64,000 nucleotides of DNA from Nonomuraea glycinis (GCF_014646515.1 NZ_BMNK01000001.1:476745-540744); one strand, 5' to 3'; positions 26,228 to 35,281 are shown, counted from the stretch's first letter. Numbers and translations: made by a program. Notes: generated by a model from the letters alone, not told the origin.

Positions 26228-26263
26228 GTGCTGTGCTGCTTCGGTGCTGTGCTGTGCTGTGCT
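26228..26263. repeat. GTGCT pentanucleotide repeat
   Basis: GTGCT occurs twice in tandem (26228-26237) and, after a 6-nt break, four times in tandem (26244-26263), in the gap between the GNAT gene stop (26294) and the GT2 start (26107). Copy-number change here would alter promoter or leader length of the glycosyltransferase genes. Confidence 0.8.
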
Positions 26264-26293
26264 GTCTTGCTGGTCTCGGGGGTGGGGATGGGC

Positions 26294-27418
26294 TCAGCCC
26301 GCCCCCGTCGGATCCTTCGCGACTGCGTCGGTGTCCTGCTGCATGGAACGGCGTACTCGACCGAAACCCTTCAGTACGCGATCGGCCGCCCTATAGAGAG
26401 ACGGTCGATCCATGACAATTGTTCGAGCTTTATTAAAAGGAGTCCGGCCCATCCAGTGAACGGCCGCCGCGGGAGACGGTCGGGAGACGCGTCCCTCGGC
26501 GACGTAGAGGACTCCGCTCTTGAGCCAGTCCTTGTACTCCTTGCCGCCCTTGCCCATGTCGACCATGAGTAACCCGCTCGCGGCGGCGGCCTCGGCCATC
26601 TGCATGTGGTGCACGATGCCGGGGGAATATTTGGCGAACTCGGTGTCGTAGGCGGGGAACCAGCCCACGAGAGTGGTGGCGGTGCTCAGTCCGAAATGGC
26701 CCGCGACCGGCACGTCACCCGAGTAGAGCATGGTGAGCACACCGGAGAAGTCGGGTGACCGCTCGGCGTGCATGAGGTCGATGAGCTCGACGATCCACGG
26801 CTGCGCGAACCTGTCGACCCGGCCGGTCCGCTGGTATTGGTCGGATTTCCAGTTGAGCAGCGTGCGCAGCACCCCGGGGTCCGGCGAGGACCACTCGAAG
26901 CGGAGCTCCCCGTGCTCCCTGCCGAGCTTGCGCTCCTTGTAGCGCACGGTCTTGAGGTTCTTCGGGGAATTGGTCTTGACCTGCTCGAGCCAGGTGTCGA
27001 AGCCGAGGGTGAAATCCATCACGGGCGCGGGGCGGACGTCGCTCTCGAAGGGCGCGAACGTCGGCTGGCCGGCGACCAGGTGATCGAAGTCGAAGACGGT
27101 GAGTTTGCAGGCCCGCAGGAGCGCCCGCGCGTCGATCTTCAGGTCCGGGACCGCGATCAGCCCGTGGCACGTGGTGAGGAAGCCGCCGAGGGGCTTGCCG
27201 ATGCCGAAACTGTGCCGCTCGTACGGAAGGAAGCCGACGATACGGTTGCCGTCCTCGATGACGGCCACCCGCACATAGTCGCGCAACCGGTCCATGGCGA
27301 CCGCGAACTCCACCGACAAGAACGGATTGTCCAGACTGGCATCCGCCTTCTGGAGCTCCCGCCATCGGGCTCGCTCACCAGCGCCTAGCTCTCCTGGGCG
27401 GATGACGTTGATCTTCAC
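26294..27418 (-). CDS. GNAT/FemAB-like (CelD-type) acyltransferase, paralogue
   Basis: A 374-residue paralogue of the protein at 14306-15388, sharing RPGELGA/RPSELGA, NPFLS, VGFLPYERHSFGIGKP, LLNWKSDQYQRTGRVDRFA, GWFPAYDTEFAKYSPG. Start GTG at 27418 overlaps the upstream stop in a GTGA coupling; the same frame continues further upstream but inside the small membrane-protein gene. Likely acylates an amino sugar exposed by the clustered deacetylase. Confidence 0.85.
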   Translation of the reverse strand: MKINVIRPGELGAGERARWRELQKADASLDNPFLSVEFAVAMDRLRDYVRVAVIEDGNRIVGFLPYERHSFGIGKPLGGFLTTCHGLIAVPDLKIDARALLRACKLTVFDFDHLVAGQPTFAPFESDVRPAPVMDFTLGFDTWLEQVKTNSPKNLKTVRYKERKLGREHGELRFEWSSPDPGVLRTLLNWKSDQYQRTGRVDRFAQPWIVELIDLMHAERSPDFSGVLTMLYSGDVPVAGHFGLSTATTLVGWFPAYDTEFAKYSPGIVHHMQMAEAAAASGLLMVDMGKGGKEYKDWLKSGVLYVAEGRVSRPSPAAAVHWMGRTPFNKARTIVMDRPSLYRAADRVLKGFGRVRRSMQQDTDAVAKDPTGAG

Positions 27419-27783
27419 CTTGCCCTGGCCCCCTGTTCGGTCTGCATGTTCTTCCCCCGATACAGCACCCGAAGCACGTACATGAACCCGCCGAGCACGG
27501 CGACCGTGGCCACCCCGGCCCGCGGCGACCACGCGTTGGCAAGCAGCATTCCCTGGGCGAGGAGCACGTTGATGACGAGGCTCGCCGCCGCTCCCACCGA
27601 TAGTGCTGCAAGCGGATCACGATCCCGCAACAGTCCCACGACCGCGGATCCGGGCACCACGAGCAGGAACAGGGAGATCAGCAGCGGCCGCAGTGGCGTG
27701 TCGATGTCGAACAGCGCGATCACCGCTCCCGCGATGCAGGCGAGCGCGAGCAGCCACGTGAGCGCTCTGCGGTGCTTGAGCAT
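27415..27783 (-). CDS. Small four-span membrane protein (122 aa)
   Basis: Four hydrophobic segments (about 7-26, 32-50, 62-82, 87-105) and a basic C-terminus. ATG 27783 is preceded by GGGAGAGAG. It is the first gene of the glycan cluster on this strand and is coupled to the GNAT gene (GTGA overlap). No family recognised; small polytopic proteins at the head of exopolysaccharide operons may be regulators or chain-length helpers, which is speculation. Confidence 0.7.
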   Translation of the reverse strand: MLKHRRALTWLLALACIAGAVIALFDIDTPLRPLLISLFLLVVPGSAVVGLLRDRDPLAALSVGAAASLVINVLLAQGMLLANAWSPRAGVATVAVLGGFMYVLRVLYRGKNMQTEQGARAR

Positions 27784-28074
27784 CTACTGTCTCTCTCCCG
27801 GTCCGGCTGGATGTCACGACGATCGATCATATTCATGGGATCAATCTTCGCGCGTGTACGTCAACGCCGACGCTTGGCGACGTCCTCGGGTTTACCGGTG
27901 AGCGGGTTTTTTCATGTGGTGTTCAACACATGGAAAAACGGCTCCGGTCCCCCGATGTGCTTCCCAAGCACCCCAGGATGCCCTACTTGTCGCATACGTA
28001 GCGACCTGGGGCCCGATACATACCCCGATGTCGCGTAAATCAGTATCTATAAGCGCTTTGCCGTCCGTTGCCGA
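27784..28074. other. Intergenic region with a long inverted repeat
   Basis: No gene is supported here. At 27907-27918 and 27927-27938 lie 12-nt arms (TTTTTTCATGTG / CACATGGAAAAA; one position is a G-T wobble) around an 8-nt loop. No T-run follows the stem on either strand, so it is more likely an operator or mRNA structure than a terminator. The region should contain the promoter of the glycan operon. Confidence 0.5.
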
Positions 28075-29709
28075 TCATTGATCGGTGGTCGCGTGCGACG
28101 ACTGGGCGTCGGCGCTGTCCCGGGCGGTGTTCTGGGCGGTCTCCTGAGCCCTGTCCTGGGCGGTGTCCAGGGTGCCCGTGGGCGCGGTGGTCTCCGAGCG
28201 GACGCTGGGCGTCCCGGTCGGATCCAGGTCCGGGTCCGGCTCGTCGGACGGCGGGGTCTGCGGCTGCGGATCGTCGCCGCGCCACGACAGCGAGCAGGTC
28301 GCGTCGCCCCCGTTGGAGTCGAACGAGACCGTGCCGCTGCCGGCGGTGCCGGGGTCGTCCACGGTGACCGAGATCACCACCGACCGGCCCGCCTTGACCG
28401 AGCCGGTCGCTGGGGACACGGCCAGGCCGCTCGACGCGGCCGCGCTCCAGGTGACGGTGGCGTTGCGGGCCCGCAGGCCCACCTTGGCGGTGTCCTCGAT
28501 CGCGGACGGGCACCGGACGGCGAGCCGGGCGGCCGGCACGGCTCGCCGGCGGGTCGGCGTGGGCCCGGCCGGTGGCCTGGTGGTCGCGGCGGTGACGGCG
28601 ACCCTCCTGCTCGGCGTCGCGGTGGGCACGTCGTCCGCGGGGGTGACCGGAGGCTCGGTCTCCGCGAGCGGCTCGGTGCTCGGCGTGCCCTCGGGGCTCT
28701 GGAGGGCGTAGTCCTCGTCCCCGGTCGGACCGGGGCTCGGCGGCACGTGCAGCGCGCTCCTGGCGCCTTCCTGGGCGTTCAGCACGATCACCACGCTCGT
28801 CCCGGCGAGCACGCACGCGCCGGCCAGCACCACCGGAGCGAGCCGGCGCCGGCCCCGGCGCCGCGGGCGCTCCTCCCGCGCGACGGGGAAACCGGCGCGG
28901 TCGAAGTCGTCGCCCCGGTCGGTGATCATCGTGCGGGTCTGGTCGAGTCCGGGGTCCACGCAGGTCTCGACCACCCTGCCGCGCAGCGAGAGCGGCGGCA
29001 GCGGCACGGGCACCAGGGTGAGCAGCCGGCCCGCCGACACCTGCCGGTGGCGCCGCTCGGTGCACACCTCGCAGCGCCTGATGTGGCCGGACAGCCGTCG
29101 GCGCAGCATCGGGCTCAGCGGCCCCTCCAAGGAGTCCACCATCGCCGACAGGTCCGGGCAGTGCGCCCGCCCCGTCCGCGCCAGCACCACGGCGGCGGCG
29201 GCGAGCTCCAGGTGGTCGCGGGCCCGGCCCGACCGGCCGGCGACCTGCCGCGAGGTGAGCCCCAGCACCGAGCCCACCTCCGCCGCCGTCAGCCCGTGGC
29301 GCAGGGACAGCTCCAGCACCTCACGCGCGTTCCTGCCCAGCTCGCCCAGCGTCTCGCGGACCAGCTCCGCGAGCTCCGGATCCGCCGGGTCCTCCAGCAT
29401 CGGCGGGGGCGTCCGGTCCTGGCCGCGGTGTCCCAGCCGCGCCATCGCCTGGGACCTGGTCAGCGCGTACAGCCAGGCGCGTAGCCTGCCCGCGTCCTTC
29501 AGCCGGTGGACGCACCCCTGAGCGGTGACCAGGGCGTCGTGCACGCAGTCGGCCGCGCCGTCCCGGTCACCGAGCAGTGAGGAGGCGTAGTCGAACAGCC
29601 GCTCGGCGTACGCGCCGTACAGCCTGTCGGGGGCACCCGCGTCGGCGCGGCGCAGCGCCTTGACGAGCTCCTGTTCGTCGGCGCGCGTGACGGTCGGCCA
29701 TCCAGGCAC
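28075..29709 (-). CDS. ECF sigma factor fused to zinc finger, membrane span and outer domain (544 aa)
   Basis: Sigma region 2 is at about 15-95 and region 4 at about 110-165 (LELSLRHGLTAAEVGSVLG, an HTH). Then comes a ZAS-like motif (H209-x3-C213-x2-C216 in HIRRCEVC), one span (about 290-310) after a basic stretch, and a 230-residue outer part: Pro/Thr linker, a beta-type domain with a Cys pair, and a disordered C-terminus. This is a sigma factor with its own anti-sigma-like module and anchor in one chain, resembling the extended ECF52-like groups of actinobacteria. GTG start with GGGGAGG. Lies after the VWA-chimera gene (144-bp gap). Confidence 0.88.
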   Translation of the reverse strand: MPGWPTVTRADEQELVKALRRADAGAPDRLYGAYAERLFDYASSLLGDRDGAADCVHDALVTAQGCVHRLKDAGRLRAWLYALTRSQAMARLGHRGQDRTPPPMLEDPADPELAELVRETLGELGRNAREVLELSLRHGLTAAEVGSVLGLTSRQVAGRSGRARDHLELAAAAVVLARTGRAHCPDLSAMVDSLEGPLSPMLRRRLSGHIRRCEVCTERRHRQVSAGRLLTLVPVPLPPLSLRGRVVETCVDPGLDQTRTMITDRGDDFDRAGFPVAREERPRRRGRRRLAPVVLAGACVLAGTSVVIVLNAQEGARSALHVPPSPGPTGDEDYALQSPEGTPSTEPLAETEPPVTPADDVPTATPSRRVAVTAATTRPPAGPTPTRRRAVPAARLAVRCPSAIEDTAKVGLRARNATVTWSAAASSGLAVSPATGSVKAGRSVVISVTVDDPGTAGSGTVSFDSNGGDATCSLSWRGDDPQPQTPPSDEPDPDLDPTGTPSVRSETTAPTGTLDTAQDRAQETAQNTARDSADAQSSHATTDQ

Positions 29710-29853
29710 GAATTTCCTCCCCGCAGGTCGCAGGACTTCGGCGTCCCCACGGGGTTAAGGACGCCGCCTGCGGCAGGCGGGTTGACATGCGCGCTTAGAT
29801 CATGCCGAACAGGCATTGACCAGGGAAAACTGGGTCAGATGTGACTGATGGCA

Positions 29854-31629
29854 TCAGCCGTCGCAGTTGGGGGAGCAGAGGCGCCGCTCCATGCCCTGCA
29901 GGAAGAAGTCGCGCACCTCCAGCGGGTCCTTGGCGATGTAGGCCTCGCCGCCGGTGGCCTGGGCCACCGCGTCCATCTGCCGCTTGCCCGACTGGGCCTC
30001 CGGCCCGAACGCGATGAGCAGGATGCTCACCGGCCGCTGGGGGTTGTAGGCCTTCTTGAGGTACGTCAGGATCTGCGCGTTGGTGACCCCGCCGTCGGGG
30101 TCGTCGTTGCCGGCGCCGTCGGTCAGGATCAGCAGAGTGTTGATCTTGTCGGGCTGGTAGGTCGAGGTCATCTCCGTGTAGGCGGCCTTGAGCGTGTCGT
30201 TCAGGCCGGTGTCGCCCGTGGCCTTGGCCTGCACGGTGGCCATCTGGCGGGCCAGCGCGTCCTTGCGCAGCACGCCGTTGACGCTCTCGGTGAGCGGGCC
30301 GACGGAGACGACCTCCTGCCAGTCCTTGCCCCGCCCGTCGAGGTGGGTGGAGAACTTCCAGACGCCGATCTCGGAGTCGGCGGGGAAGAGGCTCAGGCCC
30401 TCGGTCGCGATCTTGCTGATGGCCTGCATGCGGGTCAGGTTCGTGCCGGGGACGGGCAGCGCCATCGTGCCCGAGACGTCCAGCAGCGTGAGCAGCCGGG
30501 TGCCGAGGTTCAGCCGGGTCCAGGTCTGGGTCATGGTGGCCACGGTCTTGACGTCGGGGGCGGGCAGCGCCTTCGGAGGGCTGGGGGTGAAGCCCTTGGC
30601 CGTCGTCAGGACCTCGCCCGCATCGCCGTCGGGGCCGCGGAAACCCTGGCCGCGCAGCACCCGCTGCGCGGACTCCGTGGTGAGCTCCTTACTGAAGGCG
30701 GCGGCGGCCTTCAGCACCTCGGGATCCTTGGTGACGACCGTGACGGGGTAGTCGAGGCTCAGCGTGCCCTCGCCGGGATAGAGCGCCACGACCGGCGTTT
30801 CCGGCTTTTTCGCGTTATGAGCGTGAATCGCCTGCTCGGACGTGACGCCGAGCGGGATCTTGCTGCCGCCCTTCACCGTGAGGCTGGCCAGCAGCGCGCT
30901 CGGGTCGGAGACGAGCTGCCCCGCGAGCTCCTTGAGCGCGCCCACCAGGGCCTTGTCCTGCTTCGCCGCCTTGGCGGTGCCCGCCGCGGCCAGCAGCGCG
31001 GCGAGTCCCGCCGAGTTCTTCTGCGGGTCGAGGGCCAGCACCCGGACCTTCTTGCCGGGGCCGTCCACGTTCGCCACGTTGGCCGCCGCCACCATGCTCG
31101 ACCAGCTCGGCTTGAGGCTGCCTTCGAGCTTGGCCGCCGCGGACTTGGCCGCCGCCAGCACCACGGGCGAGGTGGCGATCGAGCCGGCGGACTCGGGCAG
31201 CGAGACCGCGCCGGAGGGATGGTTGCGCGCCCGGTTCACCACGAGGCTGGAGTCGGCCACCCAGACGTCGGCCGCGAACTTGCCGGCGACCAGCGAGTTC
31301 TCCGTCCTCGCCGCGGTCTGCTTGGCCACCGCGACCTCGACGCACTTGCCGTCGATCGAGTGCAGGGCCTTGTTGTACGTATCCGCGATCTTGGTGAGCG
31401 ACGGCTGGATGTCGGGCGTCGCCACGACCTGGAGCGGCAGTTTCCCGCCTGAGCAGTCATGCTCCCGATTGAAAATCACGAACGCGGCGACACCGAGCAG
31501 CATGGCGAGCGCCACGGCTCCCGCCAGCGGAACGAGCACCCGGCCGCGCCCCGCGCGCGGGCGCCGGCGAGGGGCAGGATCCTGGGCTTGGTAGCCGCCA
31601 TCGAACTCGTCTGTGCGGTGTCGCCCCAC
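29854..31629 (-). CDS. Membrane-anchored binding-protein/VWA chimera (591 aa)
   Basis: A short basic cytoplasmic leader, one span (31-53), an extracytoplasmic binding-protein-like domain (about 60-330; segments ADVWVADSSLV and TLSLDYPVTVV are typical of SBP_bac_11) and a C-terminal von Willebrand factor A domain (about 375-575). The VWA metal site is DVSGT (D384, S386) with TGDTGLND and LILTDGAGNDD supplying the other ligands. Cysteines in the last residues (RLCSPNC) may pair. GTG start with AGAGGA. Occurs next to the ECF fusion gene, suggesting an envelope-sensing pair. Confidence 0.85.
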   Translation of the reverse strand: MGRHRTDEFDGGYQAQDPAPRRRPRAGRGRVLVPLAGAVALAMLLGVAAFVIFNREHDCSGGKLPLQVVATPDIQPSLTKIADTYNKALHSIDGKCVEVAVAKQTAARTENSLVAGKFAADVWVADSSLVVNRARNHPSGAVSLPESAGSIATSPVVLAAAKSAAAKLEGSLKPSWSSMVAAANVANVDGPGKKVRVLALDPQKNSAGLAALLAAAGTAKAAKQDKALVGALKELAGQLVSDPSALLASLTVKGGSKIPLGVTSEQAIHAHNAKKPETPVVALYPGEGTLSLDYPVTVVTKDPEVLKAAAAFSKELTTESAQRVLRGQGFRGPDGDAGEVLTTAKGFTPSPPKALPAPDVKTVATMTQTWTRLNLGTRLLTLLDVSGTMALPVPGTNLTRMQAISKIATEGLSLFPADSEIGVWKFSTHLDGRGKDWQEVVSVGPLTESVNGVLRKDALARQMATVQAKATGDTGLNDTLKAAYTEMTSTYQPDKINTLLILTDGAGNDDPDGGVTNAQILTYLKKAYNPQRPVSILLIAFGPEAQSGKRQMDAVAQATGGEAYIAKDPLEVRDFFLQGMERRLCSPNCDG

Positions 31630-31694
31630 AATGTCCTCTTGGTGTGATCTGGTGGCTTCGAGACCTTCCGGTGAACACAGCCGGAGATGCTCCG

Positions 31695-31718
31695 CGATAC
31701 TCGGGGAACGATACTCGG
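31695..31718 (-). promoter_or_regulatory. Direct repeat CGATACTCGG upstream of the VWA gene
   Basis: Two exact 10-bp copies (31695-31704 and 31709-31718), 14 bp start to start, in the 144-bp gap before the VWA-chimera gene. A third copy, CGATACTCGGAA, is at 53998 upstream of the DUF998 gene. Each copy contains the small inverted pair CGA/TCG. Possible regulator or sigma-factor box. Confidence 0.4.
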
Positions 31719-31773
31719 AACGCTTGCTGTGGCAAAACAGCCCTTTTGGTGCAGTGATAACCCATTGTTACGG

Positions 31774-32424
31774 TCAATGGCAGCATCCGTGACCACGCCA
31801 GGCGCGCGTTCCCTCTCGGATCGAGACCACCGCGAGCGCCACCGCCATCATCGGATCCACCCACCACCATCCGATGGTGTTGAGCCACAGTCCGGCCAGC
31901 ACCCCGGCCGCCATCGCGCCGCACATGAAGTTCTGAGTGGCCTCGCCGGCGGTCGCCCCGGAGGCCAGCCGCCTGGCCAGCCGCCGTTTGACGGTCCCCA
32001 GGATCGGCATGCTGACCAGGCTGAACGCGGTCACCACGATGCCGAGGACGGTCGGCGCCGCCCGGTGCCCGACGTCCAGGTCGTACCAGACATGGATGAT
32101 CAGATAGGGGGCGAGCAGCCAGAAGCTCACCGCGATCGCCCGGCGCGCCCGGTGCTCGGCGTGCGGCGACAGCGTGCGCGCCCCGGTGAACCGCCACAGC
32201 ACGATCAGGCTCCCCGCCGCCTCGACCAGGGCCGCCAGTCCCCACCCGATCAGGGCCACGGAGTGCGCGGACAGCCCCGCCGCCAGGCCGAGCGTGCTCT
32301 CCACGGCCAGCCAGGCCAGCGTGGCCAACGACAGCGACCGCGCCAGGCGGGCGGCCCTGAACCATTCGGCTGACGCGGCCGGATGCGCATGAACGCGCTG
32401 CTCAGGCACCTTGAACCTCCGCAT
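31774..32424 (-). CDS. Cation efflux (CDF) family transporter
   Basis: A 216-residue protein with five or six spans: LAWLAVESTLGLAAGLSAHSVALIGWGL matches CDF spans I-II, and NTIGWWWVDPMMAVALAVVSIREG matches the DP-containing span V-VI region. The canonical HxxxD pairs are partly altered (GWGLAAL in place of FDSLHD), so metal specificity is uncertain. The ATG at 32424 has GGAAGG upstream; an ATG at 32466 would add 14 residues. It ends in HGCCH, a potential metal-binding tail. Confidence 0.78.
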   Translation of the reverse strand: MRRFKVPEQRVHAHPAASAEWFRAARLARSLSLATLAWLAVESTLGLAAGLSAHSVALIGWGLAALVEAAGSLIVLWRFTGARTLSPHAEHRARRAIAVSFWLLAPYLIIHVWYDLDVGHRAAPTVLGIVVTAFSLVSMPILGTVKRRLARRLASGATAGEATQNFMCGAMAAGVLAGLWLNTIGWWWVDPMMAVALAVVSIREGTRAWRGHGCCH

Positions 32425-32544
32425 TCCCGCCTTCCGGCCGTCGACAGCGATAAGTAATCTACCCATCACTAATTGTGACGCTTAGGGATCGACGGCAAAG
32501 AATGGGTAGGCTTAAATGATCACTACGGGGAGAAGCGGGGGCCG

Positions 32545-33327
32545 ATGCCGTTCACGCCCAGCCACATCGCGGCGGTGCTGCCACTGATGTCGTCGCCGCG
32601 CCTGCGCCGGTTCGCGGATCCATGGGCGCTGGCCATCGGCGCGATGGTCCCCGACCTGCCGATCTTCCTGCCGTTCCTGCCCGACTACAGCGACTGGCAC
32701 TCCTGGCAGGGCGTGATCACCGTGGACCTGGCCGCCGTCCTCGTCCTGCTCGTCCTGTTCCACGGCCTCATCCGCGACCCGCTGCTGTCGCTGCTGCCGC
32801 CCGCGCTGGCCGGTCGCGCCGTCACCCTGCGGCCCTCCCCTGGCCACCTCGCGCGCAGCCTGCCGGCCATCGTGGCGGGCGGCCTGATCGGCGCCGCCAG
32901 CCATGTCCTGTGGGACTCCTTCACGCACTCCACCGCCGCCGCCGAGTGGGGCCGCTGGCTCGGGGTCATGCTCTTCGGCGTGCTGCCCCTCTTCCGTCTT
33001 CTGCAGTACATCTCCTCGGCGGTGGGCCTGGCGCTCGTGGTCCGGTGGGCCTGGCGCGGGCTGAGCGCCATGCCGCCCAGCCCGGTGCCCGGCCGGTTCC
33101 GGACCTCCGCCCGGGTCCGCGGCACGGTCGTCGCCTGCGGCTCGGCCGGCGTCATCGCGGGCGCCTTCCTCTGGCCCCTGGTGGACGAGCCGAACCCGGC
33201 CTTCGGCCTGGCCAGCGTGATCACCAAGGTCGGCGCGGGCACGGTCATCGGCCTGTGCCTGGTGCTCGCCTGCTACGCGGCCGTCTGGCAGGTCAGGCGG
33301 CTCATGGCAGTATCGGAAGGTGCTTGA
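32545..33327 (+). CDS. DUF4184 family membrane protein
   Basis: A 260-residue protein with the DUF4184 opening MPFTPSHIAAVLPL, the conserved GAMVPDLP and SHVLWDSFTH motifs (His/Asp residues reminiscent of metal-dependent membrane hydrolases of the YdjM/LexA-inducible type) and five or six spans. Function unknown. GGGGAGAAG precedes the ATG; the 3' end overlaps the methyltransferase gene by 8 bp. Confidence 0.88.
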   Translation: MPFTPSHIAAVLPLMSSPRLRRFADPWALAIGAMVPDLPIFLPFLPDYSDWHSWQGVITVDLAAVLVLLVLFHGLIRDPLLSLLPPALAGRAVTLRPSPGHLARSLPAIVAGGLIGAASHVLWDSFTHSTAAAEWGRWLGVMLFGVLPLFRLLQYISSAVGLALVVRWAWRGLSAMPPSPVPGRFRTSARVRGTVVACGSAGVIAGAFLWPLVDEPNPAFGLASVITKVGAGTVIGLCLVLACYAAVWQVRRLMAVSEGA

Positions 33328-34147
33328 ACATCTGACGGACGCCGCCGACCCTAGGCTCGCCGACTACACCCGGCTGCGGGACGTCGAGCTCCGCAAGAGC
33401 CTCGAAGCCGAGCGCGGCCTGTTCGTGGCCGAGGGCGAGAAGGTGATCAGGCGCGCCATCGCGGCGGGCTACCCCGTCCGCTCGGTCCTGACCACCCGCC
33501 GCTGGGTGGCCTCCCTCGCCGACGTCCTCGGCCCGGCGACCGTGTACGTGGTCAGCGACGAGACCATGGAGGGCGTCGCCGGTTTCCAGGTCCACCGGGG
33601 AGCCCTGGCCTCCATGGAACGCCTGCCCCTGCCCTCGACCGAGACCGTCCTCGACCCCGCCGCCCGCGTCGTGGTCCTGGAGGACATCGTGGACCACGCC
33701 AACGTCGGCGCGATCTTCAGGTGCGCCGCCGCGCTGGGCGTGGACGGCGTCATCCTGTCCCCGCGCTGCGCCGACCCGCTCTACCGGCGGGCGGTCAAGG
33801 TCTCCATGGGGGCGGTGTTCTCCATCCCGTACGCGCGCATGGACAACTGGTACACCGGCCTGGACGAGCTGCGCGGAGCCGGCTTCCAGACGCTGGCCCT
33901 CACCCCCGACCAGTCGGCCACCGCGCTGGACCAGGTGAAGATGGGCGACCGGGTGGCGCTGCTGCTCGGGGCGGAGGGGGACGGGCTGTCGTCGCGGTGG
34001 CTGCACGAGGCCGACGAGCCGGTGTGCATCCCGATGAGCCCGTCGGCGATGGCCAACGGCGTCGACTCCCTGAACGTCGTGGCGGCGGCGGCCATCGCCT
34101 GCCACGGGCTGATGCGGTCGGCGGACCTGTCCCACCAGGAGAGCTGA
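33320..34147 (+). CDS. TrmH/SpoU-family RNA 2'-O-methyltransferase
   Basis: A 275-residue SPOUT enzyme with an N-terminal substrate-binding region (RLRDVELRKSLEAERGLFVAEGEKVI) and the knotted domain: VVLEDIVDHANVGAIFRCAAALGVDGVIL (motif 1), LLLGAEGDGLS (motif 2), IPMSPSAMANGVDSLNVVAAAAIA (motif 3). Likely methylates rRNA or tRNA using S-adenosylmethionine. Start GTG at 33320, overlapping the DUF4184 gene, is tentative. Motif 3 has a short insertion, as in the TsnR-like actinobacterial group. Confidence 0.9.
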   Translation: MLEHLTDAADPRLADYTRLRDVELRKSLEAERGLFVAEGEKVIRRAIAAGYPVRSVLTTRRWVASLADVLGPATVYVVSDETMEGVAGFQVHRGALASMERLPLPSTETVLDPAARVVVLEDIVDHANVGAIFRCAAALGVDGVILSPRCADPLYRRAVKVSMGAVFSIPYARMDNWYTGLDELRGAGFQTLALTPDQSATALDQVKMGDRVALLLGAEGDGLSSRWLHEADEPVCIPMSPSAMANGVDSLNVVAAAAIACHGLMRSADLSHQES

Positions 34148-34268
34148 CTTCGCGGTGCGGCCTTTTCGGGTTCGTGATTATCTCCGGCGGATGGGGTAGG
34201 GCATGTCGACCGCCCCTGGACCACACCCGTGTGCGCGTACAGGGACGGCCGGACCGGGAGGAGAGGAC

Positions 34269-34532
34269 ATGCACCCTGTGCAGAAGGTCACGTCGCTGGG
34301 GATCAGCGTGCTCAGCGGCGCGCTGGCGACCGCGGTGTTCAGGAGGCTGTGGATGCTGTCGTCCGGTGAGGACGACGCGCCGGACGCGGAGGATATGGAT
34401 CGCGGCTGGACGGAGGTCCTCGTCGCCGCGGGGGTGCAGGGTGCGATCTTCGGCGTGGTCAAGGCCGCCGTGCACCGCGCCAGCGCGCGGACCTTCCGGC
34501 ATCGGGCGATCGAGAGCCGCGCCGGCGGCTGA
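34269..34532 (+). CDS. DUF4235 domain protein (87 aa)
   Basis: A small protein with two hydrophobic stretches: VTSLGISVLSGALATAVFRRLW and VLVAAGVQGAIFGVVKAAVHR, separated by an acidic loop. This is the DUF4235 pattern, common and uncharacterised in actinobacteria. The ATG at 34269 is preceded by GGGAGGAGAGGAC; an earlier GTG-free upstream extension lacks an RBS. Confidence 0.85.
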   Translation: MHPVQKVTSLGISVLSGALATAVFRRLWMLSSGEDDAPDAEDMDRGWTEVLVAAGVQGAIFGVVKAAVHRASARTFRHRAIESRAGG

Positions 34533-34555
34533 CGGGCCGTCGCTTACCGGATCCC

Positions 34556-35281
34556 CTACCATCGGATCGGGGTGTGCGCGTTGTCGAGCGGCTCGCCGAC
34601 CCCGCCGGCCGGGGCGGCCCACAGCACCGCGTTGGCCAGCACGCGGCGTACCTCGGGATTGTGGTAGACGGGGTAGTTCTGGTCGCCGGGGCTGAAGTAG
34701 AAGACGCTGCCCTTGCCCCGGCGGTAGCAGCAGCCGCTGCGGAACACCTCGCCGCCGCTGAAGGAGCTGATGAAGACCAGCTCGTCGGGCTGCGGGATGC
34801 CGAACGGCTCGCCGTACGTCTCCTGCTCGCCGATGATCAGCGGGTGCGGGACGCCCGCGGCGATGGGATGGCCGGGAGCCACCGTCCAGACCAGCTCCCG
34901 CTCGCCCGCGTCCCGCCAGTTGAGGCTGCAGGTGGTGCCCATCAGGGCGCGGAAGATCTTCGAGTAGTGCCCCGAGTGCAGCACCAGCAGGCCCATGCCG
35001 CCGAGCACGCGCCGGCGGACCCGCGCCACCACCTCGTCGGCCACGTCCTCGTGGCTCATGTGCCCCCACCAGGTCAGCACATCGGTGTCGGCGAGCTCCT
35101 TGTCCGACAGGCCGTGCTCGGGGTCCGCCAGCACGGCGGTGCGCACCCGGACGCGCTCGCCGAGCCGCTCGGCCAGCCCGGCCGCGATCGCGCCGTGGAT
35201 GCCGTCCGGATAACGCCGGCGCACGTCCGGCTCGCGTGGCTCGTGGTAGTTCTCGCTCCAGACAGTGACCCTGATCGGCAT
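34556..35281 (-). CDS. ThuA-like protein (trehalose utilisation family)
   Basis: A 241-residue class I glutamine-amidotransferase-fold protein of the ThuA family: [73 protein letters not shown]. ThuA/ThuB act in trehalose/maltitol oxidation pathways in rhizobia. Third gene of an operon behind a Gfo/Idh/MocA oxidoreductase (49 bp) and a sugar isomerase/epimerase. GGAGGGA precedes ATG. Confidence 0.92.
   Translation of the reverse strand: MPIRVTVWSENYHEPREPDVRRRYPDGIHGAIAAGLAERLGERVRVRTAVLADPEHGLSDKELADTDVLTWWGHMSHEDVADEVVARVRRRVLGGMGLLVLHSGHYSKIFRALMGTTCSLNWRDAGERELVWTVAPGHPIAAGVPHPLIIGEQETYGEPFGIPQPDELVFISSFSGGEVFRSGCCYRRGKGSVFYFSPGDQNYPVYHNPEVRRVLANAVLWAAPAGGVGEPLDNAHTPIRW

Noticed and set aside
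27907..27938. Intrinsic terminator at the long inverted repeat
   Set aside because: The stem is followed by an A-run, not a T-run, on either strand; it is kept only as an inverted repeat.
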